A stretch of DNA of 64,000 nucleotides, taken from NCBI RefSeq assembly GCF_002278925.1, contig NZ_NCJH01000017.1:1-64000 (forward strand), in the 5' to 3' direction. The position numbers and the translations under genes are program-made. Origin of the DNA: Polaromonas sp. 39-63-25. GTDB taxonomy: Bacteria > Pseudomonadota > Gammaproteobacteria > Burkholderiales > Burkholderiaceae_C. The notes below the pieces were generated by a model. The model made no database searches. It worked only from the letters and a program-made list of their open reading frames with translations, and was not told where the DNA came from. Of the stretch, positions 27,470-35,979 are shown piece by piece; the first letter of the stretch is position 1, and the number at the start of each line of letters is the position of its first letter.

Positions 27470-28375
27470 TTATTTCCTTGGTGAAGAAGTCAGTGGCCGG
27501 CCAGTGGCGACCTTGTCGGCGCGTTCGTCCCAGTAGGCGCCCTCGCTGTCCAGGCGGTCCTGCCGGGTTTGCAGGTAGACCAGCACCTTGCGGCCGCCGC
27601 GTACCGCCACGGCGGCGGCCAGCGCTTCGGTCAAAGCCAGGGCGCCGACCATGGAATGGAAATACGAGGGGCTGTCGGTACGGAACAGCAGCGTGTGGGT
27701 GGCCGAACGGGCAATCGGCGAGAGGGCACTGTCCGTCAGGGTCAGCACATCGGCGCCCTGCGCCCGCGCCGTCACCACGGCGTCCACCGTCTGGCGCGTG
27801 TACGCGGCGGCAGAAGTCGCCACCAGCAGGTCCCCCGTGCCCATCTCGCCGATCTGGTCGGTCAGCGTGCCGCCCAGGCCCTGCACCAGCACGCCGTTGG
27901 ACGCCAGCAGGCCATAGGTGTAGTGCAGGTGCAGCGCCAGGCCGTGGCTGGCACGCAGGCCCAGAAAATAGACGCGCCGCGCCTTAAGCATGGCATCGGC
28001 CGCGGCCTCCAGCTGCGCGGCCTGATTCAGCCCGCTGACGGACGCGGTGTTCGCATGTTGCGTTTCATTGAGCAGCGCCAGCCAGTCCTTGTCATGCCGC
28101 GCGCTGGCCTGCAGCACCTCGGCCCGCCCGGCATAACCGGCCTGCGCTGAAAAAGACTCCTGGCAGAGATGCTTGATCGCCTCGAAGCCCTGGAACCCCA
28201 GGGCCTGCGACAGGCGGCTCAAGGTGGCCGGTGCCAGAGCGGCCCGGCGCGCGCATTCACGCATGGAATGCAGCGCCACCTCGCGCGGATGCGCCTCGAT
28301 CCAGCGCGCCGCACGGAGCAACTCCGGACTCAGACCATCAAGCGGAAGGTTGGCAAACAGTGAGGAGGTCGGCAT
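27470..28375 (-). CDS. RpiR/MurR-family transcriptional regulator (HTH + SIS domain)
   Basis: 301 aa. Residues about 15-90 are the RpiR helix-turn-helix (ALHSMRECARRAALAPATLSRLSQALGFQGFEAIKH). Residues about 125-260 are a SIS domain that usually binds a phosphosugar or related effector (RRVYFLGLRASHGLALHLHY, TGDLLVATSAAAYTRQTV). The GTSGxS-like loop appears altered to VATSAA, so the effector may not be a sugar phosphate. It is the first gene of the aminotransferase/TAXI/TRAP unit. Its start codon overlaps a large symmetrical operator candidate, suggesting autoregulation. No Shine-Dalgarno sequence is seen before ATG 28375. Confidence 0.85.
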   Translation of the reverse strand: MPTSSLFANLPLDGLSPELLRAARWIEAHPREVALHSMRECARRAALAPATLSRLSQALGFQGFEAIKHLCQESFSAQAGYAGRAEVLQASARHDKDWLALLNETQHANTASVSGLNQAAQLEAAADAMLKARRVYFLGLRASHGLALHLHYTYGLLASNGVLVQGLGGTLTDQIGEMGTGDLLVATSAAAYTRQTVDAVVTARAQGADVLTLTDSALSPIARSATHTLLFRTDSPSYFHSMVGALALTEALAAAVAVRGGRKVLVYLQTRQDRLDSEGAYWDERADKVATGRPLTSSPRK

Positions 28376-28422
28376 GAAACATTTGTATCAATATTTCATG
28401 AAATATAGCACGAGTGTTTCAT
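28374..28422. promoter_or_regulatory. Concentric palindromic operator at the rpiR start
   Basis: The 16-bp perfect palindrome ATATTTCATGAAATAT (28391-28406) is flanked by ATGAAACA (28374-28381) and TGTTTCAT (28415-28422), which form an outer inverted repeat centred within half a base of the inner one. The TGAAA/TTTCA box thus occurs four times in alternating orientation. It covers the presumed promoter and the start codon. Confidence 0.65.
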
Positions 28423-28457
28423 TCAACAAAACAGGCGCAGACTGCGCCCGGCGGCCT

Positions 28458-28781
28458 TCAGCCGCAGCGCACCCGTCGAATCACGCCGGCAGCATCCAGC
28501 TCGAGGTTGAGTCGCTGGGCGTTGAATTCCATGGTGGCGGCCTGGTTGGGACGCAGCACCCGCGCCATGTAGGAGCCCGAGCGCTGGCGCGCTTCCTCGA
28601 CCACACTCGCCCCCGGTGCCTTGCCGATCACGAACCGGGCTCCGTCCGCATTGCAGGCAGTCCCCGGGGGCGGGGGCGGCATGGGGCTGGTGCCCGTGGT
28701 AGGTGCGCCAGGCGCGGCACAACCGGCCAGAACAGCCAGACATGCCAGCGTCGCGCTGATCAGGGGGGTCTTTAACACCAT
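28458..28781 (-). CDS. Small lipoprotein with I78-type peptidase inhibitor domain
   Basis: 107 aa from ATG 28781. The signal peptide ends in lipobox LAVLAGC, so Cys20 should be lipidated. After a proline-rich linker (MPPPPPGT), residues about 43-107 match the I78 inhibitor pattern: C near the start, FVIGKAPG, RVLRPNQAATMEFNAQRLNLELD, and the terminal GVIRRVRCG. Members inhibit serine proteases; here probably in the periplasm attached to a membrane. The upstream in-frame extension to 28886 crosses the tRNA terminator and is not used. Confidence 0.8.
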   Translation of the reverse strand: MVLKTPLISATLACLAVLAGCAAPGAPTTGTSPMPPPPPGTACNADGARFVIGKAPGASVVEEARQRSGSYMARVLRPNQAATMEFNAQRLNLELDAAGVIRRVRCG

Positions 28782-28886
28782 GGGGACTCCGGGAGGTAAA
28801 GCGCCACCATAACGTCTGCGCCCCGGCGGCGCCCGCTTTTTTACGACTGGTTGCGACACGACGCGCGGCGGCATCTGGAGCAGCAC

Positions 28887-28915
28887 AAAAAAAAGCCACC
28901 TTGCGGTGGCTTTTT
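28887..28915 (-). terminator. Rho-independent terminator of tRNA-Ser
   Basis: On the minus strand AAAAAGCCACC-GCAA-GGTGGCTTTTTTTT, a GC stem with a stable tetraloop and a long T tract, four bases after the tRNA 3' CCA. Confidence 0.9.
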
Positions 28916-28918
28916 GTC

Positions 28919-29011
28919 TGGCGGAAACGGAGGGATTCGAACCCTCGATGAGGCTCTACACCCCATACTCCCTTAGCAGGGGAGCACCTTCGGCCACTCG
29001 GTCACGTTTCC
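28919..29011 (-). tRNA. tRNA-Ser (anticodon GCT)
   Basis: 93 nt. The acceptor stem GGAAACG pairs with CGTTTCC, followed by discriminator G and an encoded CCA. The anticodon arm CTCCC-CTGCTAA-GGGAG gives anticodon GCT (codons AGC/AGU), and a long class II variable arm plus GGTTCGAATCC in the T arm are present. It is followed by its own terminator. Confidence 0.96.
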
Positions 29012-29031
29012 TGAATTCTGTCTGAGCCCGG

Positions 29032-29059
29032 ATTATCTCACGACTTGGGCTGCCGTCCA
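29032..29059 (-). promoter_or_regulatory. Likely sigma-70 promoter of tRNA-Ser
   Basis: On the minus strand TGGACG (29054-29059), a 16-nt spacer and GATAAT (29032-29037), placed about 20 nt before the tRNA 5' end and just after the lysC stop. Confidence 0.5.
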
Positions 29060-29063
29060 GCGA

Positions 29064-30338
29064 TCAGGCGCTGGCGGCGGGCTGGTCCAGGTCAAAAGCC
29101 TTGTGCAAGGCGCGCACGGCCAGCTCCATGTATTTCTCGTCGATCACCACCGAGGTCTTGATTTCGCTGGTGGAGATCATCTGGATGTTGATGCCTTCTT
29201 CGCTGAGGCAGCGGAACATCTTGCTGGCGATGCCGACATGGCTGCGCATGCCGATGCCGACGATGCTGACCTTGCAGATCTTGGCGTCGCCGGTGATCTC
29301 CTGCGCGCCCAGCTTGGGCAGCACCTCGGCCTTGAGCAGGTCGATGGCGCGCGCGTAGTCGTTGCGGTGCACGGTGAAGCTGAAATCGGTTTTGCCGTCC
29401 TTGCTGATGTTCTGGATGATCACATCGACTTCGATGTTGGCGTCGGCCACGGCGCCCAGGATCTGGTAGGCAATGCCCGGGGTGTCTGGCACACCGAGAA
29501 TGGAGATTTTGGCTTCGTCGCGGTTGAACGCGATGCCCGATACGATGGCTTGTTCCATTTTTTCGTCTTCCTCAAAACTGATCAGGGTGCCGGACTTGGC
29601 CTCTTCGTCGATGTCGATGTCCCAGGGCGTGAAGCTCGAGAGCACACGCAGGGGCACCTTGTACTTGCCCGCAAATTCGACCGAGCGGATCTGCAGTACC
29701 TTGGAGCCCATCGATGCCATCTCGAGCATCTCCTCGAAACTCACGGTCTGCAGGCGGCGTGCTTCCGGAACGACACGCGGGTCGGTGGTGTACACGCCGT
29801 CCACGTCGGTGTAGATCAGGCACTCATGCGCCTTCATGGCGGCCGCCACTGCCACGGCCGAGGTGTCGGAGCCGCCGCGGCCCAGCGTGGTGATGTTGCC
29901 CAGGTCGTCCATGCCCTGGAAGCCGGTGATGATGACCACCTTGCCGGCATCCAGGTCGGCGCGCACCCGCTTGTCGTCAATCGACTCGATGCGGGCCTTG
30001 GTGTACGCGCTGTTGGTCCGGATGGGCATCTGCCAGCCGGCGTAACTGACGGCGTCCATGCCCTCGGCCTGCAGCGCGATCGCCAGCAGCGCACTGGAAG
30101 CCTGCTCGCCGGTGGCGGCGAGGGCGTCGAGTTCGCGGTGGTAGGCGTCGCTGGCCTTGCCAGGCGCCAGTTCCTTGGCCAGGCCCAGCAGGCGGTTGGT
30201 TTCGCCGCTCATGGCACTGGGCACCACCACCATCTGGTGGCCGGCGCGAGCCCACTTGGCCACGCGTTTGGCAACATTGCGGATGCGCTCGGTCGAGCCC
30301 ATCGAGGTGCCGCCGTATTTATGAACGATCAAAGCCAT
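29064..30338 (-). CDS. lysC: Aspartate kinase
   Basis: 424 aa, normal for a monofunctional aspartokinase. The N-terminal kinase part has [38 protein letters not shown] and [13 protein letters not shown]. Two ACT domains follow at about 265-400 ([37 protein letters not shown]), the sites of feedback control by lysine and threonine. It phosphorylates aspartate, the first step to lysine, threonine, methionine and diaminopimelate. It lies between tilS and tRNA-Ser, as is usual in Burkholderiales. Confidence 0.96.
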   Translation of the reverse strand: MALIVHKYGGTSMGSTERIRNVAKRVAKWARAGHQMVVVPSAMSGETNRLLGLAKELAPGKASDAYHRELDALAATGEQASSALLAIALQAEGMDAVSYAGWQMPIRTNSAYTKARIESIDDKRVRADLDAGKVVIITGFQGMDDLGNITTLGRGGSDTSAVAVAAAMKAHECLIYTDVDGVYTTDPRVVPEARRLQTVSFEEMLEMASMGSKVLQIRSVEFAGKYKVPLRVLSSFTPWDIDIDEEAKSGTLISFEEDEKMEQAIVSGIAFNRDEAKISILGVPDTPGIAYQILGAVADANIEVDVIIQNISKDGKTDFSFTVHRNDYARAIDLLKAEVLPKLGAQEITGDAKICKVSIVGIGMRSHVGIASKMFRCLSEEGINIQMISTSEIKTSVVIDEKYMELAVRALHKAFDLDQPAASA

Positions 30339-30435
30339 TGCAGGAGGTCAATCAGGAGTTGGGAGTGCGGTTTTTTGCTTTTGTGGCGGAAAGCGCTGCG
30401 AAAAGCGCCCTGACCGCGGGCCAGCAAAGCCCTCA

Positions 30436-30441
30436 ATTATA
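30436..30441 (-). promoter_or_regulatory. Candidate -10 element upstream of lysC
   Basis: A perfect TATAAT on the minus strand about 98 nt before the lysC start and just behind the tilS stop. No convincing -35 is seen, so this is only a candidate. Confidence 0.35.
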
Positions 30442-30451
30442 CCCAGCAGCG

Positions 30452-31408
30452 TCAGCGGGCCGGCTCGGCGGCGTAGTGCAAATGCGCGCCGGCCCGCGTC
30501 ACGTGGCCGTTGGCCACCTTCAGGTGAATCCTGTGGCCGCGTGTGGTGCAGGCCGCCACCTGCGCCAGCAATTGGTCGAGTTGCGCCGCGCTCGGTGTGG
30601 CCTGGTGGGCGTCAAGCAGCCAGTGGCGCAGTACGTTGGCCTGGCGCGGGCCGGACAGGAGCTGCAGGGCCCTGATCTCGGGCGGGCTGCCGAGCAGCTG
30701 CAGGTCTTCGCGCGCCACCTCGAGCAACACCGCCTGCGCCTGCGCCGCATGCCGGGCACTGCGCGCAAAGGTCTCGCGGAACTGCGGGAAGGCCTGCGCC
30801 AGCGCCGGCAGCAGGCGCGCACGGATACGGTTGCGCGTGAAACGCTCGTCGGTGTTGCTCGGGTCCTCGATGAAGGCGGCACCGCGCCGCGCCAGCCAGG
30901 CGCGGATTTCGGGCGCCGGCACCTGCAGCAGGGGACGGTGGTAGTCCAGGCCGTCCCGCTGCCAGCGGGCGGGCATGGCGCTCAGGCCGGGCAGCCCGGC
31001 ACCGCGGCTCAGCGCCAGCAGGATGGTCTCGACCTGGTCGTCGGCATGCTGCGCAAGCGCTATGCTTTTGATAGCTGGCTGCGTCCACTCCTCATGCGCC
31101 AGAGCCCGAAATGCTTCATAACGCGCCTTGCGGGCGGCATCTTCCGGACTGTCGCCGGGCGCATGCCGGGCCATCACCCGCACGACCCGCAAGGGCACCT
31201 GCAGCTGCGCGCACACGGCTTCGCAGTGGCTCGCAAATCCGTCGGCAGCGGCCTGCAGGCCGTGGTGCACATGCACCGCCCTCACCTGCCCCGGCCACTT
31301 GTCGACGCAGGCCAGCAACAAGGCCGTGGAGTCGGCGCCGCCGCTGTAGGCCACGGCCAGAGGCAGTTGCGGCGAAAAGACGCGAATGGCGTCGTCGACG
31401 GTGGTCAT
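30452..31408 (-). CDS. tilS: tRNA(Ile)-lysidine synthase
   Basis: 318 aa. The PP-loop ATP-binding motif SGGADS is at residues 22-27, and the TilS core continues with HVHHGLQ, ARKARY, ALAQHADDQVETILLALSRGAGL and FIEDPSNTDERFTRNRIR. It converts C34 of the AUA-reading tRNA-Ile to lysidine. The protein is short compared with E. coli TilS because the C-terminal domain is reduced. Residues about 97-117 (YEAFRALAHEEW...IKSIA), immediately before the conserved QHADDQ, are encoded by a family A DNA repeat. The gene follows accA by 28 nt. Confidence 0.92.
   Translation of the reverse strand: MTTVDDAIRVFSPQLPLAVAYSGGADSTALLLACVDKWPGQVRAVHVHHGLQAAADGFASHCEAVCAQLQVPLRVVRVMARHAPGDSPEDAARKARYEAFRALAHEEWTQPAIKSIALAQHADDQVETILLALSRGAGLPGLSAMPARWQRDGLDYHRPLLQVPAPEIRAWLARRGAAFIEDPSNTDERFTRNRIRARLLPALAQAFPQFRETFARSARHAAQAQAVLLEVAREDLQLLGSPPEIRALQLLSGPRQANVLRHWLLDAHQATPSAAQLDQLLAQVAACTTRGHRIHLKVANGHVTRAGAHLHYAAEPAR
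31060..31120 (+). repeat. Dispersed repeat family A, copy 5 (inside tilS)
   Basis: GCTATGCTTTTGATAGCTGG, CTGCGTCCACTCC, then GCGCCAGAGCCCGAAATGC. It is read on the opposite strand as part of TilS, with no stop or frame change. Confidence 0.7.
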
Positions 31409-31436
31409 GTGAAGTCAACCACCCGTCGGATGGAGG

Positions 31437-32414
31437 CTATTTCGCGTCAGCCTTGGTGTCGGTGTAGCGGCCATAACTTTGCAGGCGCTCGTAGCGGCGG
31501 TCCAGCAGTTCCTTGACCTTGAGGTCGCTGACCTGGCGGAAGGCGTCGTTGAGGGCGCGCTTGAGGAAAGCGGCCATCTGCTTGTGGTCGCGGTGCGCGC
31601 CGCCCACCGGCTCGTTGACGATCTTGTCGATCACGCCGAGCGCCTTGAGGCGGTGTGCGGTGATGCCCAGGGCCTCGGCGGCTTCCTCGGCTTTTTCCGA
31701 TGTTTTCCAGAGGATGGAGGCGCAACCTTCCGGGCTGATCACGGAGTAGATGGAGTACTGCAGCATCACGACCTGGTCGGCCACCGAGATGGCCAGCGCG
31801 CCGCCGGAGCCGCCTTCGCCGATGATGGTGGTGATGATGGGCACCTCGAGCTGCGCCATCTCGAAGATGTTGCGTCCGATGGCTTCGGACTGGCCGCGCT
31901 CCTCGGCATCGATGCCGGGGTAGGCGCCCGGCGTGTCGACAAAGGTGAACACCGGCAGCTTGAACTTCTCGGCGGTTTTCATCAGGCGCAGGGCCTTGCG
32001 GTAACCCTCGGGCTTGCTCATGCCGAAGTTACGCAGGCCGCGCTCTTTCGTGTCGCGGCCCTTCTGGTGGCCCAGCACCATGCAGGCCGTGCCGTTGAAA
32101 CGCGCCAGACCGCCGACGATGCTCAGGTCGTCGGAAAAATGCCGGTCACCGTGCAATTCGACAAAGTCGGTGAACAACTCATTGACATAGTCCAGCGTGT
32201 AGGGCCGCTCGGGGTGGCGCGCGATCTTGGTGATCTGCCAGGGCGTCAGGTCGCTGTAGATGTCCTTGGTGAGCTGCTGGCTCTTTTTGGCGAGCTGGTC
32301 GATCTCTTCGGAAATATCGACGGCCGACTCGGTCTGCACGTAGCGCAGCTCTTCTATTTTTCCTTCGAGCTCCGCAATCGGCTGCTCGAAATCGAGAAAG
32401 GTCTTCTTGGCCAT
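31437..32414 (-). CDS. accA: Acetyl-CoA carboxylase carboxyltransferase subunit alpha
   Basis: 325 aa from ATG 32414 with AGGAG upstream. Starts [17 protein letters not shown], the typical AccA beginning. Carboxyltransferase motifs are [39 protein letters not shown] and [12 protein letters not shown]. With AccD it transfers CO2 from carboxybiotin to acetyl-CoA, giving malonyl-CoA for fatty-acid synthesis. It sits 28 nt downstream of the glycosylase gene and 28 nt upstream of tilS. Confidence 0.97.
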   Translation of the reverse strand: MAKKTFLDFEQPIAELEGKIEELRYVQTESAVDISEEIDQLAKKSQQLTKDIYSDLTPWQITKIARHPERPYTLDYVNELFTDFVELHGDRHFSDDLSIVGGLARFNGTACMVLGHQKGRDTKERGLRNFGMSKPEGYRKALRLMKTAEKFKLPVFTFVDTPGAYPGIDAEERGQSEAIGRNIFEMAQLEVPIITTIIGEGGSGGALAISVADQVVMLQYSIYSVISPEGCASILWKTSEKAEEAAEALGITAHRLKALGVIDKIVNEPVGGAHRDHKQMAAFLKRALNDAFRQVSDLKVKELLDRRYERLQSYGRYTDTKADAK

Positions 32415-32442
32415 GGTCTGCTCCTCAGGCTTGCTTTGAAAT

Positions 32443-33141
32443 TCAGGTCTTCTCGGCACCCAGGACCGGCAAGGGGTCCAGCGAGCGCCAAATATACCAA
32501 GTTGCGACGCTGCAAAACGGCGCCCAGGCGGCGGCGACTTCGCGCGCATCGCTGCGGCTGACCGATTCACCGGAAAAATAGTTCTGGCTGATGCCGTTGA
32601 TCAGCCCCACATCGTCGAGCGGTAACACGTTGGGGCGTGTCAGGTAAAAGATCAGGAACATCTCGGCCGTCCAGCGGCCAATGCCGCGAATCGCGACCAG
32701 CTCGGCAATGATGGCCTCGTCGTCCATCGCCGCCCAGTCCTTGACGTGCACCGTGCCGGCGTCGAAGTGGATCGCCAGGTCCACCAGGTACTCGATCTTG
32801 CGCGCGCTCAGGCCGGCCGCGCGCATGTCGTCCACCTTGAGCTTGAGCACGTTGCCGGGCGTCATTTTTTTCGGCAACGCATCGAAACGGTGCCAGACTG
32901 TCTGCGCCGCCTTCACGGAAATCTGCTGGCCCACGATGCTGCGTGCCAGCGTGCTGAAGGCGTCCCCGCGCGACTGCAGGCAGGCGTCGCCGAACTGCGG
33001 AATCAGGCGTTTCATGACCCGGTCTTTCTTGACCAGGTGTTTGCAGGCCTCGGCCCAGTAGCCCGGCACGATGGTCGCCACCGGCTCGGCGACATCGGCC
33101 AGTTCGGTGCTGGCCGGGCCGCTTTTTACTATCTTTTTCAT
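32443..33141 (-). CDS. DNA-3-methyladenine glycosylase (HhH-GPD, AlkA-like)
   Basis: 232 aa. The HhH-GPD fold is visible: [22 protein letters not shown], the helix-hairpin-helix [19 protein letters not shown], and the catalytic Asp in LPLDDVGL. It removes alkylated purines from DNA. No iron-sulfur cysteines are present, which fits AlkA rather than Nth/MutY. The first codons (MKKIVKSG) come from a family A repeat, so the start was probably re-created by that insertion. An internal start is possible but no better ribosome site is seen. Confidence 0.88.
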   Translation of the reverse strand: MKKIVKSGPASTELADVAEPVATIVPGYWAEACKHLVKKDRVMKRLIPQFGDACLQSRGDAFSTLARSIVGQQISVKAAQTVWHRFDALPKKMTPGNVLKLKVDDMRAAGLSARKIEYLVDLAIHFDAGTVHVKDWAAMDDEAIIAELVAIRGIGRWTAEMFLIFYLTRPNVLPLDDVGLINGISQNYFSGESVSRSDAREVAAAWAPFCSVATWYIWRSLDPLPVLGAEKT

Positions 33142-33188
33142 AGCTTCTTGCGCCCATCCGTCATGGGCTGAAGGCCTTTTTTAATTGA
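33129..33188 (+). repeat. Dispersed repeat family A, copy 6
   Basis: CTATCTTTTTCATAGCTTC, TTGCGCCCATCCG, ATGGGCTGAAGGCC and a TTTTTTAATT end. It overlaps the first codons of the glycosylase gene and fills the gap to cysS. Confidence 0.7.
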
Positions 33189-33196
33189 AAACCTCA

Positions 33197-34573
33197 TCAC
33201 GAACCGACCTCCCAGGTCGTTCCGGCCGGTGTATCTTTCAGCACAATGCCGCGTGCCAGCAGGTCCTGGCGGATACGGTCAGCCTCAGCAAAGTTCTTGC
33301 CAGCCTTGGCGGCGGCGCGCTGCCCGATCAGGCTCTGGATGGCGGCCTCGTCCAGGCCGGCGCCGGCCTGCAGGAAGGCGGCCGGATCGTTTTGCAGCAG
33401 GCCCAAGCACGCGCCCAGGGCCTTGAGCAGCCCCGCCAGTTCGGGCGATCGGGTCTTGTTGACCTCGCCGGCCAGGTCGAACAACACGGCCATCGCCTCG
33501 GGCGTGCCGAAATCATCGTCCATGGCCGCCTTGAACCGCGCGGCAAACGGTTGCGACCAGTCGATCACCACCGCAGCCGGCTGGACCAGATGCAGCGCGG
33601 TGTACAGGCGCTTGAGCGCATTGCGCGCATCGTCCAGGTGCGCATCGCTGTAGTTGAGCGCGCTGCGGTAGTGCGCACGCACAATGAAAAAGCGCACGGT
33701 CTCGGCATCGTATTTGGCCAGCACCTCGCGGATGGTGAAGAAGTTGCCCAGGCTTTTGGACATCTTCTCGTTGTCCACCCGCACAAAACCGTTGTGCACC
33801 CAGAAGCGGGCCAGCGGCTTGCCGTTGGCGCCTTCACTCTGGGCGATCTCGTTCTCGTGGTGCGGAAACTGCAAGTCGGCGCCGCCGCCGTGGATGTCGA
33901 AGGTCTCGCCCAGGGTCTGACAGCTCATGGCCGAACACTCGATGTGCCAGCCGGGCCGGCCGGCGCCATAGTCGCTGGCCCATTTGGCATCGTCGGGCTC
34001 GGTCGGCTTGGCCGACTTCCAGAGCACAAAGTCGAGCGGGTCGTCCTTGCCGTCCAGCACGGCGACGCGTTCGCCGGCGCGCAGTTCGTCCAGGGACTTG
34101 CCCGACAGCTTGCCGTAACCCTCAAACTTGCGCACTGCGTAGTTCACATCGCCGTTGCCGGAGCGGTAGGCCAGGCCCTTCTTTTCCAGCGTGTCAATCA
34201 TCTGCAGCATCTGTGGCACGTATTCGGTGGCGCGCGGCTCCAGCGTGGGCGGCTCGATGCCGAGCGCGCCTATGTCCTGGTTCATGGCCGCAATCATCTC
34301 GTCGGTCAGCGCGCGGATGGTGATGCCGCGCTCCACCGCCCGCTTGATGATCTTGTCGTCGATGTCGGTGATGTTGCGCACATAGGTGACCTGGTAGCCA
34401 CTGACCCTGAGCCAGCGCTGGATCACGTCGAAGGCCATCATCATGCGGGCATGGCCGATGTGGCACAGGTCGTAAATGGTCATGCCGCAGACATACATGC
34501 GCACCTGGCCGGGAACCAGGGGCGAAAAATCTTCTACGGCACGCGTCAACGTGTTGTAAATGCGAAGGCTCAT
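33197..34573 (-). CDS. cysS: Cysteinyl-tRNA synthetase
   Basis: 458 aa, class I synthetase. The zinc and HIGH region reads [17 protein letters not shown] and the second signature is [16 protein letters not shown]. Conserved [23 protein letters not shown] and [11 protein letters not shown] supply the other zinc ligands. Normal length with an intact C-terminal DALR-like helical part. It charges tRNA-Cys and is the first gene of the minus-strand group cysS-glycosylase-accA-tilS-lysC. Confidence 0.97.
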   Translation of the reverse strand: MSLRIYNTLTRAVEDFSPLVPGQVRMYVCGMTIYDLCHIGHARMMMAFDVIQRWLRVSGYQVTYVRNITDIDDKIIKRAVERGITIRALTDEMIAAMNQDIGALGIEPPTLEPRATEYVPQMLQMIDTLEKKGLAYRSGNGDVNYAVRKFEGYGKLSGKSLDELRAGERVAVLDGKDDPLDFVLWKSAKPTEPDDAKWASDYGAGRPGWHIECSAMSCQTLGETFDIHGGGADLQFPHHENEIAQSEGANGKPLARFWVHNGFVRVDNEKMSKSLGNFFTIREVLAKYDAETVRFFIVRAHYRSALNYSDAHLDDARNALKRLYTALHLVQPAAVVIDWSQPFAARFKAAMDDDFGTPEAMAVLFDLAGEVNKTRSPELAGLLKALGACLGLLQNDPAAFLQAGAGLDEAAIQSLIGQRAAAKAGKNFAEADRIRQDLLARGIVLKDTPAGTTWEVGS

Positions 34574-34849
34574 GAAAAGTCTGGGTGTTCAGTCTGGCTG
34601 GAATCGCCGGAACCGGAAGGGGGCGCTGGAGCGGGGGCGGGTCATCAGGTGCATCAGCAAGGGGGAAAAGCTGCTCCGAAAGGTCTGGCAACGGCATGCC
34701 AAGGGTGATTTTTCGCAGGAGCTTAAACTATACCCCTCAGATACAATCATCCAGTATAGCCAGCCAGGAAGAGCCCATGCAGCACGCTGCACAGCCGGCT
34801 TCTTCGTTTCCTGTTTGATACCAGCCACTCCATGCGTTCCAGAGGAAAT

Positions 34850-35911
34850 ATGTCCAAGTCAGCTTATTTTTCAAACCAGGCGCTGCCGACTGCCCTGCGC
34901 TTGCTGGCTCTGGTCGCGGCCCTGTGTGTGCCGCCCGCTCATGCCGACGATTACACCGAGGTGAACGCCCTCGTGCGCGCCGGGCAGCTGGGGGAAGCCA
35001 TGGCCAGGGCCGACAAATACCTGGCCACCAAGCCGCGCGACCCACAGATGCGTTTCATCAAGGGCGTGATCCAGACCGAAGCCGGCAAACCGGGTGACGC
35101 GATCACCACCTTCACCAAGATCACACAGGACTACCCGGAGCTGCCCGAGCCTTACAACAACCTGGCCGTGCTTTACGCCGGCCAGAACCAGTTCGACAAG
35201 GCCAGGGCCGCCCTCGAAATGGCCATACGCACCAACCCGAGCTACGCCACCGCGCATGAAAACCTGGGCGACGTGTATGCCAAGCTGGCCAGCCAGGCGT
35301 ACAGCAAGGCGTTGCAGCTCGACGGCGGCAACAGTGCCGTGCCCCCCAAGCTGGCACTGATCCGCACCCTGTTCACGCCGGAAGCCAAAACCCAGAAGCC
35401 GGCCGCAGCGACACCAACCGCGCCCGCCGTGACGGCCCAGACACCTGCCGCCCCGGCCAAACCGGCGCCAGCACCTGCTGCACCGCCAACACCGGCCGCA
35501 GCCCCCGCCCCTGCCGCGCCCGCCGCACCGGTATCGGCGCCCGCACCGGCCGCCGCCACACCGGTCAGCGCCGCCGAAAAGGAAGTTGAAACAGCCGTCA
35601 GGGCCTGGGCCAGCGCCTGGGCCGGCAAGGACATGACCGCTTACCTGGCCGCCTACGCCAAGGACTTTGACACACCGGGCAACCAGTCGCGCAAGGCCTG
35701 GGAAGAAGAGCGGCGCAACCGCATCGTCGGCAAGTCAAAGATCAGCGTGAAGATCAACAACCTGGCGGTCGACGTCAAGGGCAGCAAGGCCACCGCCAAA
35801 TTCAGGCAGGAGTACAGCGCCGATGCGCTCAACATCTCCAGCCGCAAGACGCTGGACATGACCAAGGCCGGCGAACGCTGGCTCATCGTCAGGGAATCCA
35901 CCGGCGGCTGA
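34850..35911 (+). CDS. Periplasmic TPR protein with SnoaL-like C-terminal domain
   Basis: 353 aa from ATG 34850 (AGAGGA six bases upstream). Signal peptide to about residue 35 (ALCVPPAHADD). Residues about 40-170 form three to four TPR units (DPQMRFIKGVIQTEAGKPGDAI; EPYNNLAVLYAGQNQFDKA). A roughly 75-residue linker of alanine and proline follows, then an NTF2/SnoaL-like domain (AVRAWASAWAGKDMTAYLAAYAKDF...RKTLDMTKAGERWLIVRES). The same C-terminal domain recurs in the next gene, which suggests related envelope roles. The exact function is unknown. Confidence 0.82.
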   Translation: MSKSAYFSNQALPTALRLLALVAALCVPPAHADDYTEVNALVRAGQLGEAMARADKYLATKPRDPQMRFIKGVIQTEAGKPGDAITTFTKITQDYPELPEPYNNLAVLYAGQNQFDKARAALEMAIRTNPSYATAHENLGDVYAKLASQAYSKALQLDGGNSAVPPKLALIRTLFTPEAKTQKPAAATPTAPAVTAQTPAAPAKPAPAPAAPPTPAAAPAPAAPAAPVSAPAPAAATPVSAAEKEVETAVRAWASAWAGKDMTAYLAAYAKDFDTPGNQSRKAWEEERRNRIVGKSKISVKINNLAVDVKGSKATAKFRQEYSADALNISSRKTLDMTKAGERWLIVRESTGG

Positions 35912-35979
35912 TGGCAGGGACCTGCGTGCGCACCCCTGGCACTTGCCTGACATTTTTCACGGCACCTGACCCCTCACCC

